In this document: piece by piece, positions 26,541 to 35,445 of the stretch
Layout of the letters: the number at the start of each line of letters is the position of its first letter
Numbering within the stretch: the stretch's first letter is position 1
Assembly: GCF_016722925.1 (NCBI RefSeq)
Contig: NZ_JAEQNC010000002.1
Coordinates: 1 to 64,000, forward strand
Length of the DNA: 64,000 bases
DNA from: Phytoamicus setariae
GTDB taxonomy: Bacteria; Pseudomonadota; Alphaproteobacteria; Rhizobiales; Rhizobiaceae
Reading direction: 5' to 3'
The notes under the pieces: generated by a model
Databases searched by the model: none
What the model saw: only the letters and a program-made list of their open reading frames with translations
Told to the model about the DNA's origin: nothing
Made by a program: the position numbers and the translations under genes

Positions 26541-28016
26541 ATGACCACTGTTTCCAATCTTGCCGAACAGCAGCAGCTGGCTTCGGAAACCCAGAAAGTC
26601 ACCCGCGATTCCCGTCCGCTTCGCCTGATCACCTGCGGATCGGTAGATGACGGCAAATCGACGCTGATTGGGCGCCTGCTTTGGGACACCAAGGCGGTCA
26701 AGGAAGATCAGGCTGCAGCGCTGAACCGGGATTCCGCCAAGCAGAACGATCTCGGCCTGCCTGATTTCGCGCTGTTGCTCGATGGTCTCCAGGCCGAGCG
26801 CGAGCAGGGCATCACCATCGATGTCGCCTATCGCTACTTTGCCACCGAAAAGCGCTCGTTCATCGTTGCCGACACGCCAGGCCACGAGCAATATACCCGC
26901 AACATGGCGACCGGCGCCTCGACGGCTGATCTGGCCGTTCTGCTGGTCGATGCCCGCACCGGCCTGCTCGAGCAGACCCGCCGGCATGCCACGATCGCAA
27001 CATTGATGGGCATCCGCCAGTTTGTGCTCGCTATCAACAAGATCGACCTGATCGGCTACGACAAGGCGCGTTTCGACGAAATCTCCCATGAGTTCAAGGA
27101 GCTTGCGTTGTCGCTCGGCGTCCGTCAGGTCACCGCAATTCCGGTTTCTGCGCTCAAGGGCGAAAACGTCGTCTATGACGGCCGCGCCTCCATGCCGTGG
27201 TATGACGGCCCGACCATTGCCGAGGCGCTGGAAAAGGCCACCGTGCGGTCCAGCCAGACTGTCGGCTTCCGCATGAGCGTCCAGCGCGTGTCGCGCCCGG
27301 GCGAAAGCTTTCGTGGCTATCAAGGCACCGTTTCGGGCGGTTCGGTCAAGCCGGGCGACTCGATCGTCGTGCTGCCGTCCGGTATGATCGCCAATGTCTC
27401 CAAGATCGTCACCTTCGATCTGGTGCGCAATGCGGCGGTGGCCGGTGACGCCATCACCCTGGTGCTCGACCGGCAGGTCGACATTGCCCGTGGCGACATG
27501 ATCGTCACCATCGACAGCCAGCCGATGCAGGGATTGGGCTTTGACGCCCAGCTCGTGGCATTGCAGCCGGAAGGCATCGAACCGGGCAAGCGCTATTGGC
27601 TGAAATCCGGTTCGCGCCGCCAGCGCGTGCTGGTCGAACCGGCCCAGCAACTCGACCTCAAGTCGGGTAAGTGGAACACCGCCGAACGCCTGCCGATGAA
27701 CGGCATCGGCAAGGTGCATCTGGCATTCGAAGAGCAGGCGGTGTTCGACACCTACGAGCAGAACCGCTCGACCGGCGCCTTCATCCTCATCGATCCCGAC
27801 ACCAACAACACGGTGGCCGGCGGCATGATCACCGGCAAGCGCAGTTCGGTGTCCTCGATCCATGACGGCGATGCCCGTGTGATCCTGTCGCTTCCAGCCG
27901 ATCTCGCCGACCAGTTGATGAGTGGCGAGCTTTTCGCTGCCCGCCGCGACGAAGTGGAAATCCGCCGCCTCAGCGCCGGCAAGGCGAGGGACGTGTTGGA
28001 CGGCATCGACGGTTGA
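26541..28016 (+). CDS. cysN: Sulfate adenylyltransferase subunit 1 (CysN, GTPase)
   Basis: A 491-residue EF-Tu-like GTPase subunit of ATP sulfurylase. G1 GSVDDGKSTLIGRLLWD, the DTPGHEQYTRNM switch and NKIDL are intact, followed by the beta-barrel domains. At this length there is no C-terminal APS-kinase domain, unlike the fused CysNC/NodQ proteins of many rhizobia. The pathway here therefore ends at APS, matching the APS-type CysH next door. A perfect terminator follows 27 bases after the stop. Confidence 0.94.
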   Translation: MTTVSNLAEQQQLASETQKVTRDSRPLRLITCGSVDDGKSTLIGRLLWDTKAVKEDQAAALNRDSAKQNDLGLPDFALLLDGLQAEREQGITIDVAYRYFATEKRSFIVADTPGHEQYTRNMATGASTADLAVLLVDARTGLLEQTRRHATIATLMGIRQFVLAINKIDLIGYDKARFDEISHEFKELALSLGVRQVTAIPVSALKGENVVYDGRASMPWYDGPTIAEALEKATVRSSQTVGFRMSVQRVSRPGESFRGYQGTVSGGSVKPGDSIVVLPSGMIANVSKIVTFDLVRNAAVAGDAITLVLDRQVDIARGDMIVTIDSQPMQGLGFDAQLVALQPEGIEPGKRYWLKSGSRRQRVLVEPAQQLDLKSGKWNTAERLPMNGIGKVHLAFEEQAVFDTYEQNRSTGAFILIDPDTNNTVAGGMITGKRSSVSSIHDGDARVILSLPADLADQLMSGELFAARRDEVEIRRLSAGKARDVLDGIDG

Positions 28017-28042
28017 GAAGCCGGCGTCTAGCCTAAATTGTC

Positions 28043-28068
28043 AAAAAGGAGCCTTCTGGCTCCTTTTT
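28043..28068 (+). terminator. Rho-independent terminator of the cysHDN operon
   Basis: Perfect 11-base arms (AAAAAGGAGCC and GGCTCCTTTTT) with a TTCT loop; the T-run follows directly. It also has an A-run upstream and could act in both directions. Confidence 0.9.
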
Positions 28069-28193
28069 GCATTGCCCTTGCCTGACTGACGGGCAGCCAG
28101 CCTTGCATGCATGGGCCTGAATTACTCCCAATTGTTTATTTGAAGGCCGGTATATTACCATGCTCTAATGCAGGCTCATTCGGAGGATTTCCA

Positions 28194-30266
28194 ATGAGCA
28201 TCCCCACCGATACGCTTTTCTCCCAGCAATGGCATCTGTTGAACATGGTGGCCGGCGAATACGACCTCAACGTCACCAGCGTCTGGGACGAATTCACCGG
28301 CAGGGGTGTCAAGGTCATGGTGATCGACGACGGCTTCGATCACGCCCATCCGGATCTTTTGCCCAACTACGACACCGCCAATGACCACGATTATGGCAAT
28401 GACGACGCCAATGCCGCCCCATTCTATACATCAGACAATCATGGAACGGCGGTCATGGGTCTGATCGGCGCGGCCAATAACGGTACCGGCGCGGTCGGCG
28501 TGGCTTACAATTCGACCCTGATCGGTGCGCGCATCGACTACAACTTGAACGCAAACGACTGGACGACAAATCTGATTGGTGCGCTTCGGGATGCGGTGGA
28601 TCTCGACGTCGGCGTGGTCAACATGAGTTTCGGCGGTGCCGGCGATTTCGACAGCTATGACGGCGCCGCCAACATTGCGCGGTTTCACAAGGCGCTGGAT
28701 TATGCCGTTTCCGAAGGGCGCGACGGCCTGGGTCTGGCGCTGGTCAAGTCGGCCGGGAATTTCCGCACGTCGCTCACCGACGTCAATCACAACCAGGCCG
28801 ACAACGACAGCCGGCACATCCTGGTGGCGGCCGTGGACCGCAACGGCTATGTTTCCAGTTACAGCAGCTATGGTGCGCCCGTTCTTGTCTCGGGGTTCGG
28901 TTCGCAGTTCGAGGTCGTCACAACAGATCGTCTCGGCGCCGATGGCTACGACGCCGGCGATTTTACTTTTGACTTCTCCGGTACATCAGCTGCCGCGCCG
29001 ATGGTGAGCGGTATCGTGGCTCTGATGCTTGAAGCCAATGACCAGCTCGGATGGCGGGACATACAGAGTATTCTGGCGGCTTCGGCGCGCCATGTCGGCT
29101 CCAATGTCGATGGATCCAGCCTCGCCGGCAGCGAGCTTAATCCTTGGAACTGGAACGGCGCTGCCAACTGGAACGGCGGTGGCATGCATTACAGCGAGGA
29201 TTACGGCTACGGCCTGGTGGATGCGCTGGCTGCAGTTCGCATGGCCGAAAGCTGGACTGACCAATCCACGTCGGCCAACGAGAGACTCGTGACTGCCGAC
29301 CTTCTCGACCGACGGGTCATCATCCCGGACGGCGATCTGAACGGCAAGCTTTTCTCCGACAGGCTCACTGGCAAGCTGGTGGTCGAACGGGTAACCGTGA
29401 CCCTCGATCTGGACGTAGCCAACACGGCGGATCTGCGTGTCTTTCTCATCGGGCCGGAGGGGCATAGGCAAAGACTGATCGCCGATGCCCAGGCCTGGAC
29501 CTATGACGGCAAATATACTTTCCACAGCCAGGCATTCCGCGGCGAGATGAGCAATGGCGACTGGAAGGTGCGTATTGTCGATGATGCCTTCGGCTATCAG
29601 ACGGCTGTTTCCGATGTGAAGGTGCGAGCCTATGGCAGCAAGCCCACAGCGAATGACACCTACTTATACACGAACGAATTTTCGGATTTCCTCGGCAGCC
29701 ACTCGAATAACCTCAACGACAGGGATGGCGGGCGAGACCTCATGAACGCAGCTGCGGTGACCGGAGCCATGACGGTTGACCTGGCTGCCGGCACCGCGCT
29801 TGTCGATGGCGTCAGCATGCTGGTCAAGGGCATCGAGTCCGTCTTCGGTGGCGACGGCGATGATCTGCTGACCGGCAACAACGCCGCCAACCTCATTGCC
29901 GGCGGCAGGGGGCAGGATACGCTGGCCGGCGGTAGGGCTGGCGACAGGTTCATCTTTCGGGTCGTCGCCGACTCCCGCGACGGCGTCACGCACGACCTGA
30001 TTGCAGATTTTGGCATTGGCGCCGACATCATCGATCTCGGCGATATCGATACGCGCACGAGGAAGGGAGACCAGGACTTTACCTATATAGGCGCCCGCAA
30101 TTTCCACAATGTTGCAGGAGAAGTGCATTTTGTTCGCGTCGACAATGCGGGCACCAACGATGATTACACCCTGGTGGAGGCCGACCTTGACGGAGACGGT
30201 GCAGCCGATCTGCAGATCGAACTGTCCGGGCTCCTTGCACTCGCCAAGTCTGATTTCATCCTCTAG
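28194..30266 (+). CDS. Secreted kexin-like S8 serine protease with P domain and RTX C terminus
   Basis: A 690-residue protease without an N-terminal signal peptide. The subtilisin/kexin domain (residues 30-355) has Asp45 in VIDDG, His83 in DNHGT, oxyanion Asn189 in SAGN, and Ser265 in SGTSAAAPM. A P/Homo-B domain follows (about 385-480, GDWKVRIVDDAFG). A short RTX block (about 549-588, GGDGDDLLTG, GGRGQDTLAGG) and a C terminus ending in SDFIL, a negatively charged residue before hydrophobic ones as in type I secreted proteins, complete it. GGAGG precedes the ATG; longer upstream reading is not supported. It converges with a type I secretion gene pair that probably exports it. Calcium binding is inferred from the RTX repeats. 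Confidence 0.88.
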   Translation: MSIPTDTLFSQQWHLLNMVAGEYDLNVTSVWDEFTGRGVKVMVIDDGFDHAHPDLLPNYDTANDHDYGNDDANAAPFYTSDNHGTAVMGLIGAANNGTGAVGVAYNSTLIGARIDYNLNANDWTTNLIGALRDAVDLDVGVVNMSFGGAGDFDSYDGAANIARFHKALDYAVSEGRDGLGLALVKSAGNFRTSLTDVNHNQADNDSRHILVAAVDRNGYVSSYSSYGAPVLVSGFGSQFEVVTTDRLGADGYDAGDFTFDFSGTSAAAPMVSGIVALMLEANDQLGWRDIQSILAASARHVGSNVDGSSLAGSELNPWNWNGAANWNGGGMHYSEDYGYGLVDALAAVRMAESWTDQSTSANERLVTADLLDRRVIIPDGDLNGKLFSDRLTGKLVVERVTVTLDLDVANTADLRVFLIGPEGHRQRLIADAQAWTYDGKYTFHSQAFRGEMSNGDWKVRIVDDAFGYQTAVSDVKVRAYGSKPTANDTYLYTNEFSDFLGSHSNNLNDRDGGRDLMNAAAVTGAMTVDLAAGTALVDGVSMLVKGIESVFGGDGDDLLTGNNAANLIAGGRGQDTLAGGRAGDRFIFRVVADSRDGVTHDLIADFGIGADIIDLGDIDTRTRKGDQDFTYIGARNFHNVAGEVHFVRVDNAGTNDDYTLVEADLDGDGAADLQIELSGLLALAKSDFIL

Positions 30267-30349
30267 CAGCCCAAGCGTCTGGGCGGACCGAGTGGATCAC
30301 ACGTTCACGCTGGTCCAATAGGTCAACCGAGCGAGAATCCGGAAGCATT

Positions 30350-30371
30350 CTCCTCCCCCGCAGGGGAGGAG
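30350..30371. terminator. Hairpin between the protease and secretion genes
   Basis: Nine-base arms CTCCTCCCC and GGGGAGGAG with a 4-base loop in the 111-base gap between the convergent protease and HlyD genes. Probably a bidirectional terminator; no clear T-run on either side. Confidence 0.5.
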
Positions 30372-30377
30372 GCTTGA

Positions 30378-31694
30378 TTACCGCTCCAGCATCGACTTGC
30401 CGAAGTAGCTGGTCAGCGGGCGCACGAGATAGTCGAACGGCGTGCGCATGGTCGTCTGGATGAACGCCTCGACCGGCATGCCCGGTTTGATCTCCGCCGT
30501 CGTCCCGAGATACTTTTCCTCACCCGGCTTGAGCGCCAGGGTGACCTGGAAGAAGCTTTGGCCAGAACGCTCATTGGTGATGATGTCGGCGGACACGCGC
30601 TTGACCGTACCCCTGAGATCAGGTGTGTGGCGGCGGTCGAAGGCCTCGAAGCGGATGACCGCGTCCTGGCCTTCATGTACCTGATCGATCTGGGCCGGCG
30701 AAACCTGGACGCTGATGACCAGCTTCACCTGATCCGGTACGATTTCCATGATCGGCTCGGCGGCGCGCACCACCCCTCGCACCGTGCGGACGGCGAGGTT
30801 GAACACCTTGCCTTCCATCGGCGCCTTGACCTCGATGCGCGAAAGCGTTTCCTGGATCGAGTTCCGGCGTTCCTTCAGTTCTGAAACGCGTGCATCTGTC
30901 TCGGAGAGCGTCTTGATCGCTTCCTCACGCATCTGTGCGCCGACATTGATGATCGCAAGTTCCATTTCCGCGATGCGCGCCTTGTTCTCGTTGATCGATG
31001 ATTGGGATTCGGCGATGCTGCCGCGTGCCTGGGCCGCCTCGCGCTGGAAGGCGAAAACACGACTCTTCTGCGTGAGCCCCTTTGCAAGCAGCTTCTTCTG
31101 GCTCTCGATATCCTCTTCGAGCAGCCCGAGCTGCTTGGTCAGCGCGTCGATGCGGGCGGTGAGGCCTTCATTCTGCTTGCCGATCTGCGCCTGGCGTTCC
31201 CCGAGCTGTTCCATCTGTTTGTCGCGGGTCTCGCGGCGAGCAAGCAGAAGTTCGGACTGGCTGCGAATGATCTCGGCTGCAGTCGGGTCGGTCTTGGCGC
31301 GTTCGACTAGCTCCGGATCGAAGGTAGCCTTCGGCGCTTCGTCCTGTTCGGCGATCGAACGGGCGCGCGTGCCGAGCAATGGGAAAAGCTGGCTTTCGAT
31401 AACGGCGAGCTCAGCCCTGTCGAAGGCATCGTCGAAGACAAGCACGGTCTGCCCGGCCTTGACGATATCGCCTTCCTTGACGAGGATTTCGCCGACGACG
31501 CCGCCGGTCGCGTGCTGGACGATCTGCCGCTTGGTCTCGACTTCGATGACGCCCATGCCCACCACCGCACCCGCCATCTGGGTGAACAGCGACCAGGCGC
31601 CGAAGCCGAACACCAGGACGAAGAGGGTGAAGAAACCCATAATGAGGTAGCGCTTCATGCTCCAGGTCTGGAGCGGGGTTCTTTCTGCAGTCAC
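30378..31694 (-). CDS. Type I secretion membrane-fusion protein (HlyD/PrtE family)
   Basis: A 438-residue periplasmic adaptor. One membrane segment (about residues 15-36, FFTLFVLVFGFGAW) follows a short cytosolic end. A lipoyl/barrel half (GVIEVETKRQIVQHATGGVVGEILVKEGDIVKAGQ) is followed by a long coiled coil (about residues 155-290) and the second half with PMEGKVFNLAVRTVRGVV. The start is a GTG in a GTGA overlap with the ABC gene stop, so the pair is translationally coupled. It would bridge the ABC exporter to an outer-membrane TolC, which is not encoded here. Confidence 0.9.
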   Translation of the reverse strand: MTAERTPLQTWSMKRYLIMGFFTLFVLVFGFGAWSLFTQMAGAVVGMGVIEVETKRQIVQHATGGVVGEILVKEGDIVKAGQTVLVFDDAFDRAELAVIESQLFPLLGTRARSIAEQDEAPKATFDPELVERAKTDPTAAEIIRSQSELLLARRETRDKQMEQLGERQAQIGKQNEGLTARIDALTKQLGLLEEDIESQKKLLAKGLTQKSRVFAFQREAAQARGSIAESQSSINENKARIAEMELAIINVGAQMREEAIKTLSETDARVSELKERRNSIQETLSRIEVKAPMEGKVFNLAVRTVRGVVRAAEPIMEIVPDQVKLVISVQVSPAQIDQVHEGQDAVIRFEAFDRRHTPDLRGTVKRVSADIITNERSGQSFFQVTLALKPGEEKYLGTTAEIKPGMPVEAFIQTTMRTPFDYLVRPLTSYFGKSMLER

Positions 31695-33667
31695 TTTTCG
31701 CCCCCGTTCTCGGGTTTGCCCGACTCGGTGCCTTCTTTCACGTCAACTTGGCCTTCGCCGGCAGGCTTGTCGGACGCCGGTCCGCCAATCTGCTTGCGCG
31801 GCGGCGCCAGCCCTGCTGCGCCGGACAACAGTCCGGTGCCGAGGATTCCCGGCAGCGGCTGGGCTCCTCCCTGGCCGGAAGGCCTGGGTGGCGTCGGGTG
31901 AGGTGCGGCGGGAGTGGTTGCCGGTGGTCCAGCTGCTGGCGGTCCATCGGCCGGCTTGGTGCCGATTTGCTGGTAATTGCGCAGGTGCTGCTTGAGCACT
32001 TCGTCACGCGGTCCGAAGGCTACGCGGTTGCCGCCTTCGAGAATGAGGATCAGGTCGCATTCCTCGATGGCTGCCGGGCGGTGCGCCATGATGACGACCG
32101 AGCGGCCTTCCTTCTTGGCGTTGCGGATGGCGATGTTGAGCGCGGCTGAGCCTTCGGCGTCGAGATTGGCGTTGGGTTCGTCCAGCACCAGCAGCACGGG
32201 GTCGGCATAGAGAGAGCGGGCAAGGCCGATACGCTGCTTCTGGCCGCCGGAAAGCCGCTGGCCCTGGGCGGGCAGCTTGGTGTCGTAGCCGTTGCCGAGC
32301 CTGAGCACCAGATCGTGGGCTGCCGCTTTCTGCGCTGCCGCTACGACCTTTTTCGAGTCCGGTTCGAGTGCCAGGCGGGCAATATTCTCGGCGATCGTGC
32401 CTTCGAACAGGACGACGTCCTGCGGCAGGTAGCCGACATAGTTTGCGAGGTCGTCGACGCTGTACTGGTCGATCGAGGCGCCGTCGAGCCTGACCTTGCC
32501 GGCCTGGATCGGCCAGACGCCGGTCAGCACGCGGGCAAGCGTCGATTTGCCGGAACCGGACTGGCCGATGACGCCGAGCGCCTGGCCGGGTCCGAGTTCG
32601 AACGACAGGTTGCGGAGCGTCGGCATGCGCTCGCCCGGCGGCACAACGGAAATGTTCTGCACTTCCAGGATCGCGCGCGGCTTGGGAAGCGTGGTGCGAG
32701 CGCCTTCCGGCGGCACCTTGGCGAGCACGTCGGAGAGGTTCTTCCAGCCCTGCAGCGCGCGCTGGATCAGCGACCACTGGCCGATCACCTGTTCGATCGG
32801 CGAAAGCGCGCGACCGATGATGATCGAGCTTGCAAGCATCGCGCCCGAGGAGATGTGGCCCTGAATGGCCAGCCAGGCACCGGCGCCGAGAATGGCCGAC
32901 TGCAGGAAAATGCGGAAAGTCTTTGATGTCGTGGAGTAAAAGCCGTTGTTGTCGCTGTAGTGGATATTGGCCATCAGCGTATCTTCGCGCAGCGCCTTCC
33001 AGCGGGTAGCGGTCGAGGACCGCATCCCGAGCGCCCGCACGGTATCAGCCTCGCGCTGCAATGTGCCGGTCATTTCCTCCGAAAGACGGGCCGTATTCAT
33101 CGCCTTTTCCTGGTCGCCCTTGGTGCCGTTCTGATTGAGCCAGGTGAGTGCGACAAGAATGAGACCGCCGACCACACCGATCACGCCCATCAACGGATGG
33201 AATATGAAGATGATGACGACGAAGATCGGGGTCCAGGGAACGTCGAAAACCGCAAACGCCGCCGGCGAGGCAAGCGCCCGCTGCACCGAATCGAGATCGC
33301 GCATCGCGGTTGTGGCGTTGATGCCCTGCGAGGCAAGCATGGTGCGGTCGGTGACTATGCGGAACACGCGCATTTCCAGGTTGGACTGGAATCGGGCGCC
33401 GATGCGGGCGGCAAGGCGTCCGCGCATGTGGTCGAGCACACCCATGATCGCATATAGCGCCACCAGCAGCACGGTCAGCACCACCAGCGTCGGCTCGGAA
33501 CGGCTCGACAGCACCCGGTCGTAGACCTGCAAGCTGTAGATCGATCCGGTGAGAACCAGCAGGTTCACAAAAAATGAAAATATCCCGATGGCTATGAAAG
33601 CAAAGCGGCTATCGGCTAGGGCTGCGCGTAGTTCCTCTACGCCGTTCTTCTTCGGGGCAGCACTCAA
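31691..33667 (-). CDS. Type I secretion ABC transporter, PrtD family
   Basis: A 658-residue fused permease-ATPase that exports RTX-type proteins. Membrane domain about residues 22-300; Walker A GQSGSGKST (about 370-378), signature LSGGQKQRIGLARSLY, Walker B VLLVLDEPNANLD. The family is usually near 570-590 residues; here a Pro/Gly-rich tail of about 85 residues follows the ATPase domain, which is unusual. The only start fitting the family N terminus is a TTG with a weak ribosome binding site. Operon with the HlyD gene. The adjacent RTX protease is the likely cargo. Confidence 0.9.
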   Translation of the reverse strand: MSAAPKKNGVEELRAALADSRFAFIAIGIFSFFVNLLVLTGSIYSLQVYDRVLSSRSEPTLVVLTVLLVALYAIMGVLDHMRGRLAARIGARFQSNLEMRVFRIVTDRTMLASQGINATTAMRDLDSVQRALASPAAFAVFDVPWTPIFVVIIFIFHPLMGVIGVVGGLILVALTWLNQNGTKGDQEKAMNTARLSEEMTGTLQREADTVRALGMRSSTATRWKALREDTLMANIHYSDNNGFYSTTSKTFRIFLQSAILGAGAWLAIQGHISSGAMLASSIIIGRALSPIEQVIGQWSLIQRALQGWKNLSDVLAKVPPEGARTTLPKPRAILEVQNISVVPPGERMPTLRNLSFELGPGQALGVIGQSGSGKSTLARVLTGVWPIQAGKVRLDGASIDQYSVDDLANYVGYLPQDVVLFEGTIAENIARLALEPDSKKVVAAAQKAAAHDLVLRLGNGYDTKLPAQGQRLSGGQKQRIGLARSLYADPVLLVLDEPNANLDAEGSAALNIAIRNAKKEGRSVVIMAHRPAAIEECDLILILEGGNRVAFGPRDEVLKQHLRNYQQIGTKPADGPPAAGPPATTPAAPHPTPPRPSGQGGAQPLPGILGTGLLSGAAGLAPPRKQIGGPASDKPAGEGQVDVKEGTESGKPENGGEK

Positions 33668-34153
33668 ATCAGGTCTCTCTCGGTCATATGTGACGGATGC
33701 ACGCGATATTGTGACGGCCGGTTTGATATCGGTGTAACACTCTGCATCTCAGTCGTTTGCGCAGTCAGCAGTGAGATCGCATTAACCTCGTTTACGACAA
33801 ACAATCAATAGAAAACCCGCTTCAAAACTGTGTGAAAGCCGGTTGTTGGAGAGCCGGTTCCACAATCGGCAACTTCGTACCAGCGTTACGCGCCGCCGCC
33901 TTGCGTCGTGGCCCGGCTGTTTTCATGCGCCTCGCCTCCGGCACTGAGTTTCTTTGAAAAGGGAAATACAATTTCAACAAAGTCTTGCGAGGTTCACGAG
34001 GCGGCGTTTCCGTCGGAGTGGGTTGGGGTGAGGGGCAACTGGTGACGGACCGGTGGGGAGCACCAAGTGCCGGACGGGAGAGACGCAGACAATTGACGCC
34101 CCGCTGGATATTTCTCTAGTGTCGGTGGCTCGTTCCGCATCGAGAGGCCTCGC
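33668..34153. other. 486-base intergenic region upstream of the secretion genes and ltrA-like gene
   Basis: This divergent region contains the upstream sequence for the PrtD-type gene, a possible 34-codon reading frame on the minus strand (see separate entry), and, near 34020-34040, a GGGGTGAGGGGCA fragment that resembles an end of the intergenic repeat family. Otherwise I see no recognisable element. Confidence 0.4.
33822..33926 (-). CDS. Possible 34-residue basic peptide upstream of the secretion operon
   Basis: An ATG at 33926 on the minus strand has a strong GGAGGCGAGG ribosome binding site and opens a 34-codon frame whose product starts MKTAGPRRKAAARNAG and ends before the T1SS ABC gene by about 155 bases. 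It is short and Arg/Lys/Ala-rich. No homology can be judged. It could be a leader peptide or a small protein, or a chance frame. The ribosome binding site is the main argument for it. Confidence 0.3.
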   Translation of the reverse strand: MKTAGPRRKAAARNAGTKLPIVEPALQQPAFTQF

Positions 34154-35443
34154 ATGAACCATACCGCGCCGACGCCAGAAGAGTTGCATCATCACGCCGC
34201 GCGCATGCTTGGGCGGGACCCGCATGAGGTCCATCGGGCCGCCACTCCGCTCGAGCTGCTGTTCGACCTGACCTTTGTCATTGCGTTCGGGCTTGCCGCA
34301 TCGCAGCTTGCCCACTATCTCGCGGAGGGGCACTACGGCACGGCGCTGATCGGCTTCGGGTTTGTAAGCTTCGCCATCTGCTGGGCGTGGATCAATTTTT
34401 CCTGGTTCGCCTCGGCCTACGATACCGACGACTGGATCTTCCGTGTCGTCACCATGGTGCAGATGATCGGCGTGCTGATCCTGGCGATCGGCCTGCCCAG
34501 GATGTTCGCATCGATAGAGCAGGGCTCCCATCTCGACAACGGCATCATGGTGCTGGGCTATGTGATCATGCGGGTCGCGATGATCTTCCAATGGCTGCGC
34601 GCCGCCAGGCAGGATCCGGCCCGCCGCCGCGCCTGCCTGACCTATGCGACAGCCATCGCCATCGCCCAGATCGGCTGGACCGTACTGATTTTTGTCGATT
34701 TCTCGCTGGTCGTGACATTTATCTTCTCCGCCATCCTGATCTTGATCGAGCTGGCCGGGCCGGTAATTGCCGAAACCCGGGATGGTGGTACGCCCTGGCA
34801 CGCCCACCACATCGCCGAACGCTACGGGTTGCTGGCGATCATCGCGTTGGGCGAAGGCGTCGTCGGCACGGTCGCCAGCCTGTCGGCAGTGGTCGACGCG
34901 CAGGGCTGGACGATGGATACGGCGCTGGTCTGCATCGCCGGCACCGGCCTCACATTCGGCATGTGGTGGGTCTACTACATCGTCCCTGCCGGCAGGATGT
35001 TGCATGCGCATCGCAAGCGTGCCTTCGCCTGGGGCTATGGCCATATCATCATCTTCGCTTCGATCGTGGCGACCGGCGCCGGCCTGCACGTCGCCGCCTA
35101 CTATATCGAGCACAAGGCGCATATCGGCCCGGTGGCGACCGTGCTGACGGTCGCCATGCCTGTTGCTGTCTATCTGCTGTCGATCTACGCGATCTACACA
35201 TATCTCGTCCGTCGATGGGATCCGTTCCATGCCTTGCTTCTGGGAGCAACGGCGCTGGTCATCCTGCTGTCGGTCGCAGCCGCCTGGGCCGGTGTCGACA
35301 TGGCGATATGTCTGGTGATCCTGATGCTGGCGCCTGTCGTTACCGTCGTCGGCTATGAACTGCTCGGCCACAGGCATCAGGCGGAGGCAGTCGCCGACGA
35401 TGCGGGGAAACCAGCGTCTTCTGACAATGTAATGCGGGGTTGA
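34154..35443 (+). CDS. Low temperature requirement protein A (LtrA) family membrane protein
   Basis: A 429-residue polytopic membrane protein of the LtrA family (PF06772), with about 11-12 hydrophobic segments. The N-terminal block TPLELLFDLTFVIAFGLAASQLAHYL and the HIAERYGLLAIIALGEGVVGT segment are characteristic. LtrA was named from growth of Listeria in the cold; its molecular role remains unclear. The stop overlaps the likely start region of the next gene (SGNH hydrolase), so they may form an operon. Confidence 0.88.
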   Translation: MNHTAPTPEELHHHAARMLGRDPHEVHRAATPLELLFDLTFVIAFGLAASQLAHYLAEGHYGTALIGFGFVSFAICWAWINFSWFASAYDTDDWIFRVVTMVQMIGVLILAIGLPRMFASIEQGSHLDNGIMVLGYVIMRVAMIFQWLRAARQDPARRRACLTYATAIAIAQIGWTVLIFVDFSLVVTFIFSAILILIELAGPVIAETRDGGTPWHAHHIAERYGLLAIIALGEGVVGTVASLSAVVDAQGWTMDTALVCIAGTGLTFGMWWVYYIVPAGRMLHAHRKRAFAWGYGHIIIFASIVATGAGLHVAAYYIEHKAHIGPVATVLTVAMPVAVYLLSIYAIYTYLVRRWDPFHALLLGATALVILLSVAAAWAGVDMAICLVILMLAPVVTVVGYELLGHRHQAEAVADDAGKPASSDNVMRG

Positions 35444-35445
35444 AC

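Noticed and set aside
26469-27863. 464-codon minus-strand frame over cysN
   Set aside because: The opposite strand encodes a complete GTPase with all motifs.
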